Shown here: positions 9,314 through 16,151 of the stretch, piece by piece
Numbering within the stretch: position 1 is the stretch's first letter
Layout: every line of letters begins with the position of its first letter
NCBI GenBank assembly: GCA_964613055.1
Contig: CAZTGD010000023.1
Span: 1-28,187 of the forward strand
Source: JAXGMQ01 sp964613055
GTDB lineage: Bacteria > Caldisericota > Caldisericia > JAAYUI01
Length of the DNA: 28,187 bases
Reading direction: 5' to 3'
Position numbers and translations under genes: made by a program
Notes under the pieces: model-generated
What the model saw: only the letters and a program-made list of their open reading frames with translations
The model's database searches: none
Told to the model about the DNA's origin: nothing

Positions 9314-10477
9314 CGCCAGCTTGAGGACGGCTATGGCTTTGATGCGGTGATTGGCAATCCACCTTATGGAGCCCTTTTTTCTTCGATTGAGAAAAGTTAT
9401 CTTAAGAAGAAATATTCTACAAGTAACACCGATTCCGCGGCTTTGTTTATAATAAAACAACTCAGTATCTTGAAATCAAAATCATTTGGTGGGTTTATTG
9501 TACCGAAACCTATGACATATTCATCAAAATGGATAACTATCAGAGAAGCCATTAGAAACGGCTTAGATAAATTAATTGACGTATCAAAGGTATGGAAGGA
9601 CGTTAAGTTAGAGCAGGTTGTATATATACTAAAAAATGATGATTACAGAGAATTTTATAAATCATATATAAGAGACGGAATTATTATAAGACCTATTGGG
9701 CAAATAGAAAAGGATAATATTGATAGATTCGGTTTCTTTTTAAACGGAGTTGGTGATAAAGAAATACATCTTGCACATAAAATTCTAGGTAATAAGATTT
9801 ATTTGAGTAATTTTGTTACGAATCGTCGTGGTGCAATGCTACAAAAAAGTCTAAGTGAAAAAGGCGATCTTATTGTTTTTGGTGGTAGAAACATTATGAG
9901 ATATGGGTTTACATACAAAAAATCATCAAGAATTTCCAAGAAATACACAGACATTGAGCAAGCATTTATTAGTAAGGATTCAATTTTAGCACAGAATATA
10001 GTGGCTCATATAATGAATCCGATAGATCATATAAAGATAATAGCCACAATCCTTGATAAAAGAAATGTAGTAATTTTAGATACAATAAACCAGCTTAAAA
10101 ATATTTCTAATCTTGATAGTCAATATTTACTTGGAATTCTTTGTAGCAAACTCATTAATTGGTATGTATATAGATTCATCTATGCAAAAGCGATTAGAAC
10201 TATGCATTTTGATGGACCTGTAACAAACAGAATACCATATAAAGATATCAACATGGACAACACTGATGACAAAGCAAAACATGACAAAATGGTTCAGCTG
10301 GTAGACACAATGCTGAAGCTGAACAGACAGCTGGCAGACAGCCGCTCCGCCCACGAAAAGAAGCTCATCGACAGGCAGATTGAGAGCACGGACAGAAAGA
10401 TTGATGAGCTGGTGTATGACCTGTATGACCTGACCCCCGAAGAAATCCAAATAGTCGAGGATTCCTTTAAGAAGTAA
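9278..10477 (+). pseudogene. Type IIG R-M enzyme, C-terminal half: NPPY motif and target-recognition domain
   Basis: The open frame begins at a TTG inside the palindromic insertion; authentic homologous sequence starts around 9323 ('DGYGFDAVIGNPPYG'). The methyltransferase catalytic motif NPPY is at residues 27-30 (9356-9367). A TaqI-like target-recognition region follows (to about residue 330), with 'NRRGAMLQKSLSEKGDLIVFGG' type features. The end is a conserved helical tail: 'NRQLADSRSAHEKKLIDRQI', then 'DELVYDLYDLTPEEIQIVE', a typical type IIG C-terminus. Bases ~9365-10270 are clearly AT-rich, whereas the 3' tail and the N-terminal half of the gene are not, suggesting exchange of the recognition domain. 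Joining GAC at 9132 to GAC at 9326 (removing 194 bp) places both halves in one frame. The TTG start with a GGAGG before it is an accident of the repeat. Confidence 0.8.
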
Positions 10478-10486
10478 ATAGATTGC

Positions 10487-10604
10487 CTGGATACCCGCTT
10501 TCACGGGAATGACGAAGGGAAAGTGGAATGACGAAAGGGGACCGTGAATGATGCAAGGGAAATGGCAATTTGGTAGCATTGTTGGGAATTATAGTTATAA
10601 TTCC
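10487..10604. repeat. Head hairpin plus ~20-bp degenerate array, rightward
   Basis: A degenerate head hairpin TGGATACCCGCTTTCACGGG (10489-10508) is followed by units starting GGGAATGACGAAGGGAAAGT at 10505 and repeating about every 20 bp (GGAATGACG..., TGAATGATG..., GGCAATTTGG...). The array ends at a near-perfect palindrome, GGAATTATA-GT-TATAATTCC (10585-10604), where it meets the oppositely oriented array. A 28-bp run beginning GGAATGACGAAGGG is identical to part of the array at 11185-11212. Confidence 0.75.
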
Positions 10605-10716
10605 ATAACTTCTTTTTCATCCCACACTTTTTGTCTTTCTATACACTCTTTTGTCATTCCGTACTCTCTTTTGTCTTTCCGTGCCCTATTTTGTCATTCC
10701 GTGCTTGACACGGAAT
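10605..10716. repeat. Head hairpin plus exact 20-bp-period array, leftward
   Basis: TTGTC(A/T)TTC(C/T) recurs at 10631, 10651, 10671 and 10691, exactly 20 bp apart, with a weaker copy at about 10611. The array ends at a perfect hairpin ATTCCGTG-CTTGA-CACGGAAT (10696-10716). Read on the minus strand this is the same plan as the neighbouring array: head hairpin first, then GGAATGACA-type units. The two arrays face each other around the palindrome at 10585-10604. Confidence 0.8.
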
Positions 10717-10813
10717 CCAGGGTCTGATTAAATATCGTTATGATGTCTTTGTCATTCATTGCTTCGTCAGACGAGCCACAGTTAAGTGGCTCGAACCAGA
10801 ATCCAGGGTCTGA
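10713..10813. repeat. Direct repeat upstream of the GIY-YIG start, with internal hairpin
   Basis: GAATCCAGGGTCTGA occurs at 10713-10727 and again at 10799-10813. Each copy is followed by a similar AT-rich spacer and TTATG, the second TTATG being the start of the GIY-YIG gene. Between the copies lies a perfect hairpin CGAGCCAC-AGTTAA-GTGGCTCG (10772-10793), another variant of the head palindrome. The 5' flank of the gene is therefore itself repeat material. Confidence 0.65.
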
Positions 10814-10825
10814 TAAAATGCACTT

Positions 10826-11119
10826 ATGGCCAAACAGCCTGCAGTATACATCATCACTAGTAAACGTAATGGAACTTTGTACGTAGGTGTCACAAGTAAC
10901 CTTGTCAAATGTATTTGGGAACACAAAAATGGTGTGGTATATGGATTCTCGAAAAGATACTCACTCGATAGACTCGTATATTTCGAACTGTTTCCAGATA
11001 TCCAGTCAGCGATTGTTTTTGAGAAGAGAATCAAGAAATGGAGGAGAGTTTGGAAGATTGAGTTGATTGAAAAGAATAATTTTCATAGGAAGGATTTGTG
11101 GGATAGTATCGTTGGTTGA
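10826..11119 (+). CDS. GIY-YIG family small nuclease, catalytic arginine replaced
   Basis: The 97-aa protein has the size and order of the single-domain GIY-YIG (URI) family. The GIY equivalent is 'VYII' (residues 7-10) and YIG is 'LYVG' (18-21). The helix 'TSNLVKCIWEHK' is at 23-34, and the family end 'FEKRIKKWRRVWKIELIE' carries the metal-site glutamate (E66). In active members and in I-TevI the position of C29 is an arginine (R27 of I-TevI, in 'EKRW'), which is catalytic. Here codon 29 (10910-10912) is TGT, one C-to-T change from CGT. H33 and tyrosines 8 and 19 are kept. The fold is likely intact but cleavage is doubtful. The gene is enclosed on both sides by the 20-bp-period repeats. The ATG at 10826 lies at the edge of the upstream repeat; I see no good Shine-Dalgarno. 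Confidence 0.85.
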   Translation: MAKQPAVYIITSKRNGTLYVGVTSNLVKCIWEHKNGVVYGFSKRYSLDRLVYFELFPDIQSAIVFEKRIKKWRRVWKIELIEKNNFHRKDLWDSIVG

Positions 11120-11128
11120 TATGATCCT

Positions 11129-11302
11129 GGATTCCCGCTTTCGCGGGAATGACGTTGAGGTTGTGGGAATGACGGGGACAGACAGGAATGACGAAGGGAA
11201 AGTGGAATGACGTTGGGAAAATTGGAATTGTTTTGGAGAAACGGATATGATGAAAGGGGACCGGGTATGATGAAGGGGAAACTGGAGTGAAAATTGAAGT
11301 CT
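11129..11302. repeat. Head hairpin plus eight ~20-bp units downstream of the GIY-YIG gene
   Basis: A perfect hairpin ATTCCCGC-TTTC-GCGGGAAT (11131-11150) begins the block 11 nt after the GIY-YIG stop. Units start at 11145, 11165, 11185, 11204, 11224, 11243, 11263 and 11283, a spacing of 19-20 bp. The first reads GGGAATGACGTTGAGGTTGT and later ones drift (GGATATGATGAAAGGGGACC). The head matches the very widespread GGATTCCCGC...GCGGGAATGACG repeat seen in many bacterial genomes. Confidence 0.8.
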
Positions 11303-11379
11303 TCTGATATAACGACATTATTTAAGGGAAATCAAAATAATAACACCATTTTTTTATATAATGGTCAGAGAGAGGGGTT

Positions 11380-11523
11380 ATTGTAGCATCGATAACCTGC
11401 AGAGAAAAAGCACCCAGATCAATTAGGGTTGTTTGCACCAAATGTCGTGAAGATGCTCATGTACAAAAAGGCAATACAGTCCCACCATGCGCCAATTGCG
11501 GTAATTGTTCGTTTACATATTGA
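11380..11523 (+). CDS. Tiny zinc-ribbon protein, non-ATG start
   Basis: A 47-codon frame ends at TGA 11521-11523 and contains C19-T-K-C22 and C37-A-N-C40 with an extra C43, spaced like a zinc ribbon ('VVCTKCRED...VPPCANCGNC'). No ATG, GTG or TTG exists in this frame after the preceding in-frame TAA. The most plausible start is ATT at 11380, just after a purine-rich GAGAGGGG. Alternatively a single-base slip connects it to ATG at 11361. The composition and the C-terminal aromatic resemble small stand-alone zinc-ribbon proteins, so I consider it genuine but perhaps decayed. No function can be assigned. Confidence 0.45.
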   Translation: MVASITCREKAPRSIRVVCTKCREDAHVQKGNTVPPCANCGNCSFTY

Positions 11524-11643
11524 TTACTATTATCTGTGCAACACCTACCTTAAGCTTGTGCTACACGAATAAGTTAACCTGACCGTGTGAGTATCCACCG
11601 ACAATAGTCTGTTGGCTTTACCACCTCCACCCTTACGGATATA

Positions 11644-13662
11644 ATGGGGATTCATGAGAAGGAAATCCTCCCCGTCAAACCGCTCAACCAAGGGAACAGA
11701 CAGCCAATGCTGACACTGCTGTATGTACTTGCGATATTTGCGTATCTGTATTCGTTTGTGCTGTTCATCCGCTTTTTTATCTGGCGCAAACAGTCCTGGA
11801 TGAAACACTGGCGGTCTAAGGTGGTCATCACTTTTGACCAGGTAAAGTCGATGGCGCGCAGTCAGGGCAAGTCACTACCCTTTTTTGCGGTCATGGTCCC
11901 CGCGCGAGACGAGTCAAAGGTCATCAGGCGAACAATCGAGAACCTGCTCGAAACAGCCTATCCAAAGGAGCTGTACCAGATAATCATTGTCACCGATGAG
12001 AAGGAACGGTTGGGCAGGGAGGCAGACAGGTCGAGAATCACCAGTCAACTGTTGCAGGTTTTAGCAGGCGAACTTGAGGGGCAGATTGCAGACGATACGA
12101 GGGAGTTGTTGATCGCATGGCTGACCGACAGGCTGGAGTTTGGCAGGCTCATTCACCTGGCACTCACGCTGGACGGCAGGATATTCAGGAGTGCGTTTAC
12201 CGAAGCCGTTCGCCACTTTCTATTTGAGTTTGTCACCAACATCGCTGTGGGAAAGCCGTCTGATATATCCAACATCATCTATTTCCTCAGGCGCGAGATA
12301 CCCGACAAGACCGACAGTCAAATGACAGAGATTGCCCTGGAGATTGCCATGCTGGCAAGGCTAATCGCTCGAGGGTTATCCAGGTTGTGCGGAGGGGATG
12401 GCAGGCTGGACAGGAAGATTCAACAGATAAGCGCCCAGATTAAACGAATTTCAAAGAGACAGTTAGTTAGTCGTATTTCCGAATTTGACCGCATCACGGA
12501 CACGCAAAGGCGAAATCCGGGCGATACCCGCGACTTGTATGACCGATATTTCCTCACCACCCAGCAGGTTGTCGAGGAGTGCATCACCAGCTACAGCGGA
12601 CAGGGGTTCAGGATAACCCATGCCGAGGTGCCACATGACTTTGATGGCAAGTTTGGTGGAATCTGCACGGGCGAGTCTGTCCGGTCGACAAAGGGCAGAG
12701 CGCTCAACTATGCCTTCGGCAAGGTTGACCCCCAGTGCAGAATGGTCTCTTTCTATGACGCGGAGTCCCACCCCGACCACGACTTCATGCTCAACCTCGC
12801 CAGATGGCAGTTGAGGGATGATCCGCCAGAGATACTGCAGGGACCGCTTTTCCAGGTGAGAAACTACTACCGCATGGGCATCCTCTCCCGCATAGGTGGG
12901 CTCTACAAGGCGATCGCCCATGACTGGTATCTGCCACTCATGTTCTCCAGACTGCCCTTTGTCGGTGGCACGAACCTGCACATCGACTGGGGATTGATAA
13001 AGAAAATGCGTGGATTTGACGACACTTCGCTGACAGAGGACCTGGAGTTTGGGTGCAGGGCGTATCTGAACTTTGGCGTCAGGCTTGATTTTCTCACTGT
13101 GAAGTCAACCGAACAGACACCACCTACCACGGGGCAGTACTTCCGCCAGCGTCTCCGCTGGGCGTCTGGGCATATTCAGGTCATCCGCAGGATTCGCTCC
13201 TACCCGCGAGACAGAAACGCGGTCGGGGATGAAGCCGATTTTACTCACCGAGCCTCCCAGCTGTGGCGGGACCTTATCCTGATGGGTCCGTTTGAATGGA
13301 TCGTCTACCAGCTGTCCACTTTGATTGTGCTGGCGATGGATGTGATTCTTCTTGCCAACGTGTTCGGGGCTTCTATCCCTGGTCCCATCTTCGCTCAACA
13401 CCCCGTCATCCGGTGGGTGCTGGTGGGGCTGAATGTGCCCTATCTGCTGTTCACGTTCTACTGCTACCTGAGGTATGACGAGGTTTTTGACAACACCTTC
13501 CGACCGCTGTCCGCACTTGGTGGAATGGTTAACTTTGTTAAGCTATTTATAGCGAGTTTTATCGTTTTTCTACTGCCTGCTCCCTACTCGTGGTCGGTGA
13601 TTCTGACCACCGTTGGGCGCGCTCCGAAGACCTGGGTGAAGACGCCCCGGACGCGGGAGTAA
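11644..13662 (+). CDS. Membrane glycosyltransferase family 2 with large internal insertion
   Basis: The 672-aa protein has a TM helix at about 23-46, a GT-A glycosyltransferase domain, and three or four C-terminal TM segments (about 545-580, 592-615, 630-655). Catalytic motifs of the BcsA/NodC-type group are present: 'VMVPARDE' (84-90), the DXD-like D372-A-E-S, 'TEDLEFG' (464-470) and Q502-R-L-R-W506, plus the closing 'TWVKTPR'. Between the first Rossmann-like strands ('IIIVTDEKE', to 121) and 'DGKFGG...KGRALNYA' (334-357) lies a helical insertion of roughly 185 residues that ordinary members lack. The enzyme should transfer a sugar from a nucleotide donor to a lipid or growing polysaccharide at the inner membrane; the product is unknown. 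The ATG at 11644 has no clear Shine-Dalgarno. ATG 11707 (residue 22, AAGGGA about 11 nt before) is a serious alternative start. Confidence 0.82.
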   Translation: MGIHEKEILPVKPLNQGNRQPMLTLLYVLAIFAYLYSFVLFIRFFIWRKQSWMKHWRSKVVITFDQVKSMARSQGKSLPFFAVMVPARDESKVIRRTIENLLETAYPKELYQIIIVTDEKERLGREADRSRITSQLLQVLAGELEGQIADDTRELLIAWLTDRLEFGRLIHLALTLDGRIFRSAFTEAVRHFLFEFVTNIAVGKPSDISNIIYFLRREIPDKTDSQMTEIALEIAMLARLIARGLSRLCGGDGRLDRKIQQISAQIKRISKRQLVSRISEFDRITDTQRRNPGDTRDLYDRYFLTTQQVVEECITSYSGQGFRITHAEVPHDFDGKFGGICTGESVRSTKGRALNYAFGKVDPQCRMVSFYDAESHPDHDFMLNLARWQLRDDPPEILQGPLFQVRNYYRMGILSRIGGLYKAIAHDWYLPLMFSRLPFVGGTNLHIDWGLIKKMRGFDDTSLTEDLEFGCRAYLNFGVRLDFLTVKSTEQTPPTTGQYFRQRLRWASGHIQVIRRIRSYPRDRNAVGDEADFTHRASQLWRDLILMGPFEWIVYQLSTLIVLAMDVILLANVFGASIPGPIFAQHPVIRWVLVGLNVPYLLFTFYCYLRYDEVFDNTFRPLSALGGMVNFVKLFIASFIVFLLPAPYSWSVILTTVGRAPKTWVKTPRTRE

Positions 13663-13670
13663 GCATTGTG

Positions 13671-13698
13671 TTGAATATAAAAATATGTTTGTTATACT
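13671..13698 (+). promoter_or_regulatory. Promoter giving a leaderless DUF3800 mRNA
   Basis: TTGAAT (13671-13676) and TATACT (13693-13698) are 16 bp apart. The expected transcription start, about 7 nt after the -10 box, coincides with the A of the ATG at 13705, and no Shine-Dalgarno is present. Confidence 0.55.
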
Positions 13699-13704
13699 TA
13701 TTAT

Positions 13705-14349
13705 ATGCGTAGTTATGTTTTTATTGATGAGAGTGGGAACTTAGATTTTTCAAAAACAGGAACCAAGTACTATATATTGACATCGATTACAGTGTGCAGA
13801 CCATTCGATTGGAACTCCACATTTGCTACTTTGAAATATGACATTGCTGAAAAATTCGATATTCAAATTGAAAGATTTCATGCAAGTGAGGATAAACAAA
13901 AAATTAGAGATAGTGTGTTTAAAGTTATTTCCGTTTTTAAGAAGAATATCATCATTGATTCCATCGTTATAGAAAAAAGGAAAGCTAATCCATCAATTAG
14001 GGATATAACAAAATTCTATCCTATGATGATGAACTACTTGTTGTCTTTCGTAAACAGAAAGCTACCAGAGAGTAATTATTTGCAGGTGATAGCAGATAAA
14101 TTTGATTACAGAAAGAAACAAAAAGTGATTGAAAAGGTCTGTAATTCACAGTTAACAAAGATGAATCGTAAATATAAACTCACTTACATGGACTCAAAGT
14201 CTAATTATGAACTTCAAATTGTTGATTATTGTTGTTGGGCGATATACAGGAAATGGCAAAATGAAGATACTAGAAGTTACAACATAATTCAGTCATCTAT
14301 TCGAAGTGAGTTTGATATTTTTAGGTGGGGGAATAACTTCTTCTACTAG
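13705..14349 (+). CDS. DUF3800 domain protein
   Basis: The 214-aa protein matches the DUF3800 (PF12686) plan. It starts with the acidic motif 'VFIDESGNLDF' (5-15), has 'RFHASED' (~57-63) in the middle, and ends with 'MDSKSNYELQIVDYCCWAIYRKW' followed by 'SEFDIF'. The family is thought to have an RNase H-like fold, with the DES/D acidic residues at the presumed active site; it is often found in mobile or defence-rich regions, but its reaction is not settled. The gene is much more AT-rich than the glycosyltransferase before it, it has its own leaderless-type promoter, and it is followed by a structured terminator region. Together these suggest a separately acquired single-gene cargo. Confidence 0.85.
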   Translation: MRSYVFIDESGNLDFSKTGTKYYILTSITVCRPFDWNSTFATLKYDIAEKFDIQIERFHASEDKQKIRDSVFKVISVFKKNIIIDSIVIEKRKANPSIRDITKFYPMMMNYLLSFVNRKLPESNYLQVIADKFDYRKKQKVIEKVCNSQLTKMNRKYKLTYMDSKSNYELQIVDYCCWAIYRKWQNEDTRSYNIIQSSIRSEFDIFRWGNNFFY

Positions 14350-14350
14350 A

Positions 14351-14440
14351 AAAAAATGACCGCTCCACCTATCGCCACCTAGCAACTCACTAGATAGAGA
14401 AGAACCCCTTGGGTTCTTATCAGTAGAGCGGAACCTTTAT
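14351..14440 (-). terminator. Structured terminator between convergent genes
   Basis: On the minus strand an outer stem CCGCTC/GAGCGG (14426-14431 with 14360-14365) closes over two inner hairpins and is followed by TCATTTTTTT, a good U-tract for the minus-strand surface-protein gene. The inner hairpins are AAGAACCC/GGGTTCTT (14400-14407 with 14411-14418) and CTATC/GATAG with an internal CTAG pair. On the plus strand the same structure is followed by a weaker CCTTTATTT, so it may also stop DUF3800 transcription. Confidence 0.6.
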
Positions 14441-14517
14441 TTACCTGCCACCAGTATAATACACTTGCATTTGTCTGTCAAGCATGTTAGTAGGATGACA
14501 ATTGATTTATTTCTATT

Positions 14518-16134
14518 TTATCCACCGGGATATGTAAACTTATACTCCCCAGCTTCATACTCCACATCAGCCCCGATTATACCCGCCAGCGATCTGGCAG
14601 AGACCATCATGTGACCGTCCACGATCCGACTGTCTCGAAGCAGTGACTCCGCATAACCATTGACCATGGTACCGTTGGAGTGTTGTGTGAATGTAGCCGT
14701 CCTCCCTGGCATGGTTATGGTGGCTGTCTTGGCTACACAGTCCCACGACACACTGCCGTCGCATGACTCAATGATGAACCTCAGAGGCACCATCAGGCGG
14801 TCACCCTCAATAAACGGTTTGCATGGCATCTGACTTCCGCTGATGCTTCCGTCATCATCCTCAATGGTGCAGGTGGTGTCACCGACCTGACCGCGGATGA
14901 TAGGGCATGGGCAGTAGAACACATACAGCTTAAGTCGAGTGGCGTAGTTGGTGCCATTAACGCTGTAGCGGACGCTTATTGTCTTTATGTTTCTTCCGCT
15001 GGATTCAGAGCGTGGGATGTGGATTCGAACATAGGAAGAGCCACCTGAGGGGACGTATTCGATTACGCTCCCCAACTCGCCGTGGCTGATGCTCCCGCGC
15101 ACCTTGGCAGTGCCTGCGCCGTTCCAGTTGAGTTTGGTTTGGATTGTACCTCCGCCTATACCGCAGATGTATGAGTAGCCACTGAGACCTGCCATGGGTC
15201 TGACATCCTCTGGGATGTCAAGACTGAGCACGTTCTCAGATATTGCGATTACCTTGCCGTCTATGGCGGGGTTCTTTGAAATCTGTGATGTCCAGTAAGA
15301 AAGATCGTCTGGTGGGTCTCCCGTTGGTGAGGATGGTGTTTCGTTGCTCCACTGGGTACCATTGAAGCTCCTGCCGATGAGTGTGTGTCCGGCTCTGCCG
15401 GGAGGGTTGCCATCAGCGCCATTGCCTGCTGTGATAACTCCGTTGCCGTTAAAACTGTGACAGGCGATCAAAACGTCCCCGCCTTTAACTGTGATGGCGT
15501 CACCCGCCTTGATTGTACCATTGTTTGTAATACCAGTGTTCGAAAAGATAGCGATGTCGCCAGTCTCACATTCAATTCTGCTATCGTTGGTCAGCTGGTG
15601 GCATCTGATCATCAGAAGATCACTCGCTGTTACACCGCCGCTGATATCAAAACCGTCCATCGAAAGCAGGTTCAGGTTTGAATCTCCTTCAACCTCGCCA
15701 CTGCAGATAATCTTGCCTGCTATGATGTCCAGGTCGTTGCCGGCTGTTAGCTTACCTTTGACCGTAAGCGTTCCTGTGCTTCTGATCTCTGCATCCCGCT
15801 TCACGGATTGGAGTGCTCCACCACGTTCAATGGTCATGGAGTTCACCCTCAGCTCAATGCCTGTGTTCAGCGTGCCGAGGACGGTGATGGTTGCAACAGA
15901 ACACTTGTCTGGTGCCGTTGCTGTTAGGTCTGATGGGATGACCACGCTGTCATCCTCTCCCGGTCCACCTGCTGTAGTTGGTGTTGGTGTCCAGGAGTCG
16001 TTGTTCACCCAGTTACCACCATTGAAGGTGTAGGTTGTGCCTGCGTCAGCACTCTCGATAGCTGAGACAGTCGAACCACTCACACACATGACAAAAATCA
16101 ATCCGGCAAGAAGAATCAGAACGCTTTTTTTCAT
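14518..16134 (-). CDS. Secreted G8-like/beta-helix protein with C-terminal stalk domain
   Basis: The 538-aa protein has a signal peptide (MKKSVLILLAGLIF..., cut near 'VSA-IE' at about residue 25). An N-terminal part follows with 'NGGNWVNNDSWTP' and 'EDDSVVIPSDLTAT', typical of G8-like or beta-helix surface modules. Repeated short strands come next (about 75-240: 'GTLNTG', 'GALQSV', 'GTLTVKGKL', 'GEVEGD', 'GTIKAGDAITVKGGD'), consistent with a right-handed beta-helix. An Ig-like region (about 300-400) and a stalk domain (about 405-538, 'LMVPLRFIIESCDGSVSWD') complete it. The GC content and domain set match the stalk proteins at 2147-7368. A near-consensus extended -10 lies immediately upstream and no Shine-Dalgarno is visible, so translation is probably leaderless. 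It is probably surface-located; no enzymatic motif is seen. Confidence 0.83.
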   Translation of the reverse strand: MKKSVLILLAGLIFVMCVSGSTVSAIESADAGTTYTFNGGNWVNNDSWTPTPTTAGGPGEDDSVVIPSDLTATAPDKCSVATITVLGTLNTGIELRVNSMTIERGGALQSVKRDAEIRSTGTLTVKGKLTAGNDLDIIAGKIICSGEVEGDSNLNLLSMDGFDISGGVTASDLLMIRCHQLTNDSRIECETGDIAIFSNTGITNNGTIKAGDAITVKGGDVLIACHSFNGNGVITAGNGADGNPPGRAGHTLIGRSFNGTQWSNETPSSPTGDPPDDLSYWTSQISKNPAIDGKVIAISENVLSLDIPEDVRPMAGLSGYSYICGIGGGTIQTKLNWNGAGTAKVRGSISHGELGSVIEYVPSGGSSYVRIHIPRSESSGRNIKTISVRYSVNGTNYATRLKLYVFYCPCPIIRGQVGDTTCTIEDDDGSISGSQMPCKPFIEGDRLMVPLRFIIESCDGSVSWDCVAKTATITMPGRTATFTQHSNGTMVNGYAESLLRDSRIVDGHMMVSARSLAGIIGADVEYEAGEYKFTYPGG

Positions 16135-16142
16135 CTTGGTGG

Positions 16143-16151
16143 ATTATAACA
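16143..16151 (-). promoter_or_regulatory. Extended -10 promoter of the G8-like surface protein gene
   Basis: The minus strand reads TGTTATAAT, an extended -10 with a perfect TATAAT (16143-16148). The start codon begins 8 nt after it, so the transcript should have a 0-2 nt leader. No convincing -35 is seen. Confidence 0.6.

Noticed and set aside
9278..10477. Independent methyltransferase gene starting at TTG 9278
   Set aside because: The start and its GGAGG lie inside the palindromic insertion, and the product lacks SAM-binding motif I, which is in the upstream half.
10127..10579. Minus-strand frame translating as '...FVIPVKAGIQ...'
   Set aside because: This is the well-known false peptide produced by GGATTCCCGC...GGGAATGACG repeats; it overlaps the R-M C-terminal half and has no ribosome site.
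10605..10716. CRISPR array
   Set aside because: The 20-bp units are contiguous without spacers, drift in sequence and have no cas genes nearby.
10791..10813. tRNA T-arm-like string GGCTCGAACCAGAATCC
   Set aside because: No acceptor stem or anticodon arm can be built around it; it belongs to the repeat hairpin at 10772-10793.
11031..11318. Minus-strand frame with 'VIPAKAGIQ'
   Set aside because: Again a translation of the repeat array downstream of the GIY-YIG gene.
14351..14440. T-box riboswitch (AGGTGGAGCGG resembles the T-box core)
   Set aside because: On the minus strand it lies after, not before, a gene, and the order antiterminator/terminator and the specifier stem are absent.
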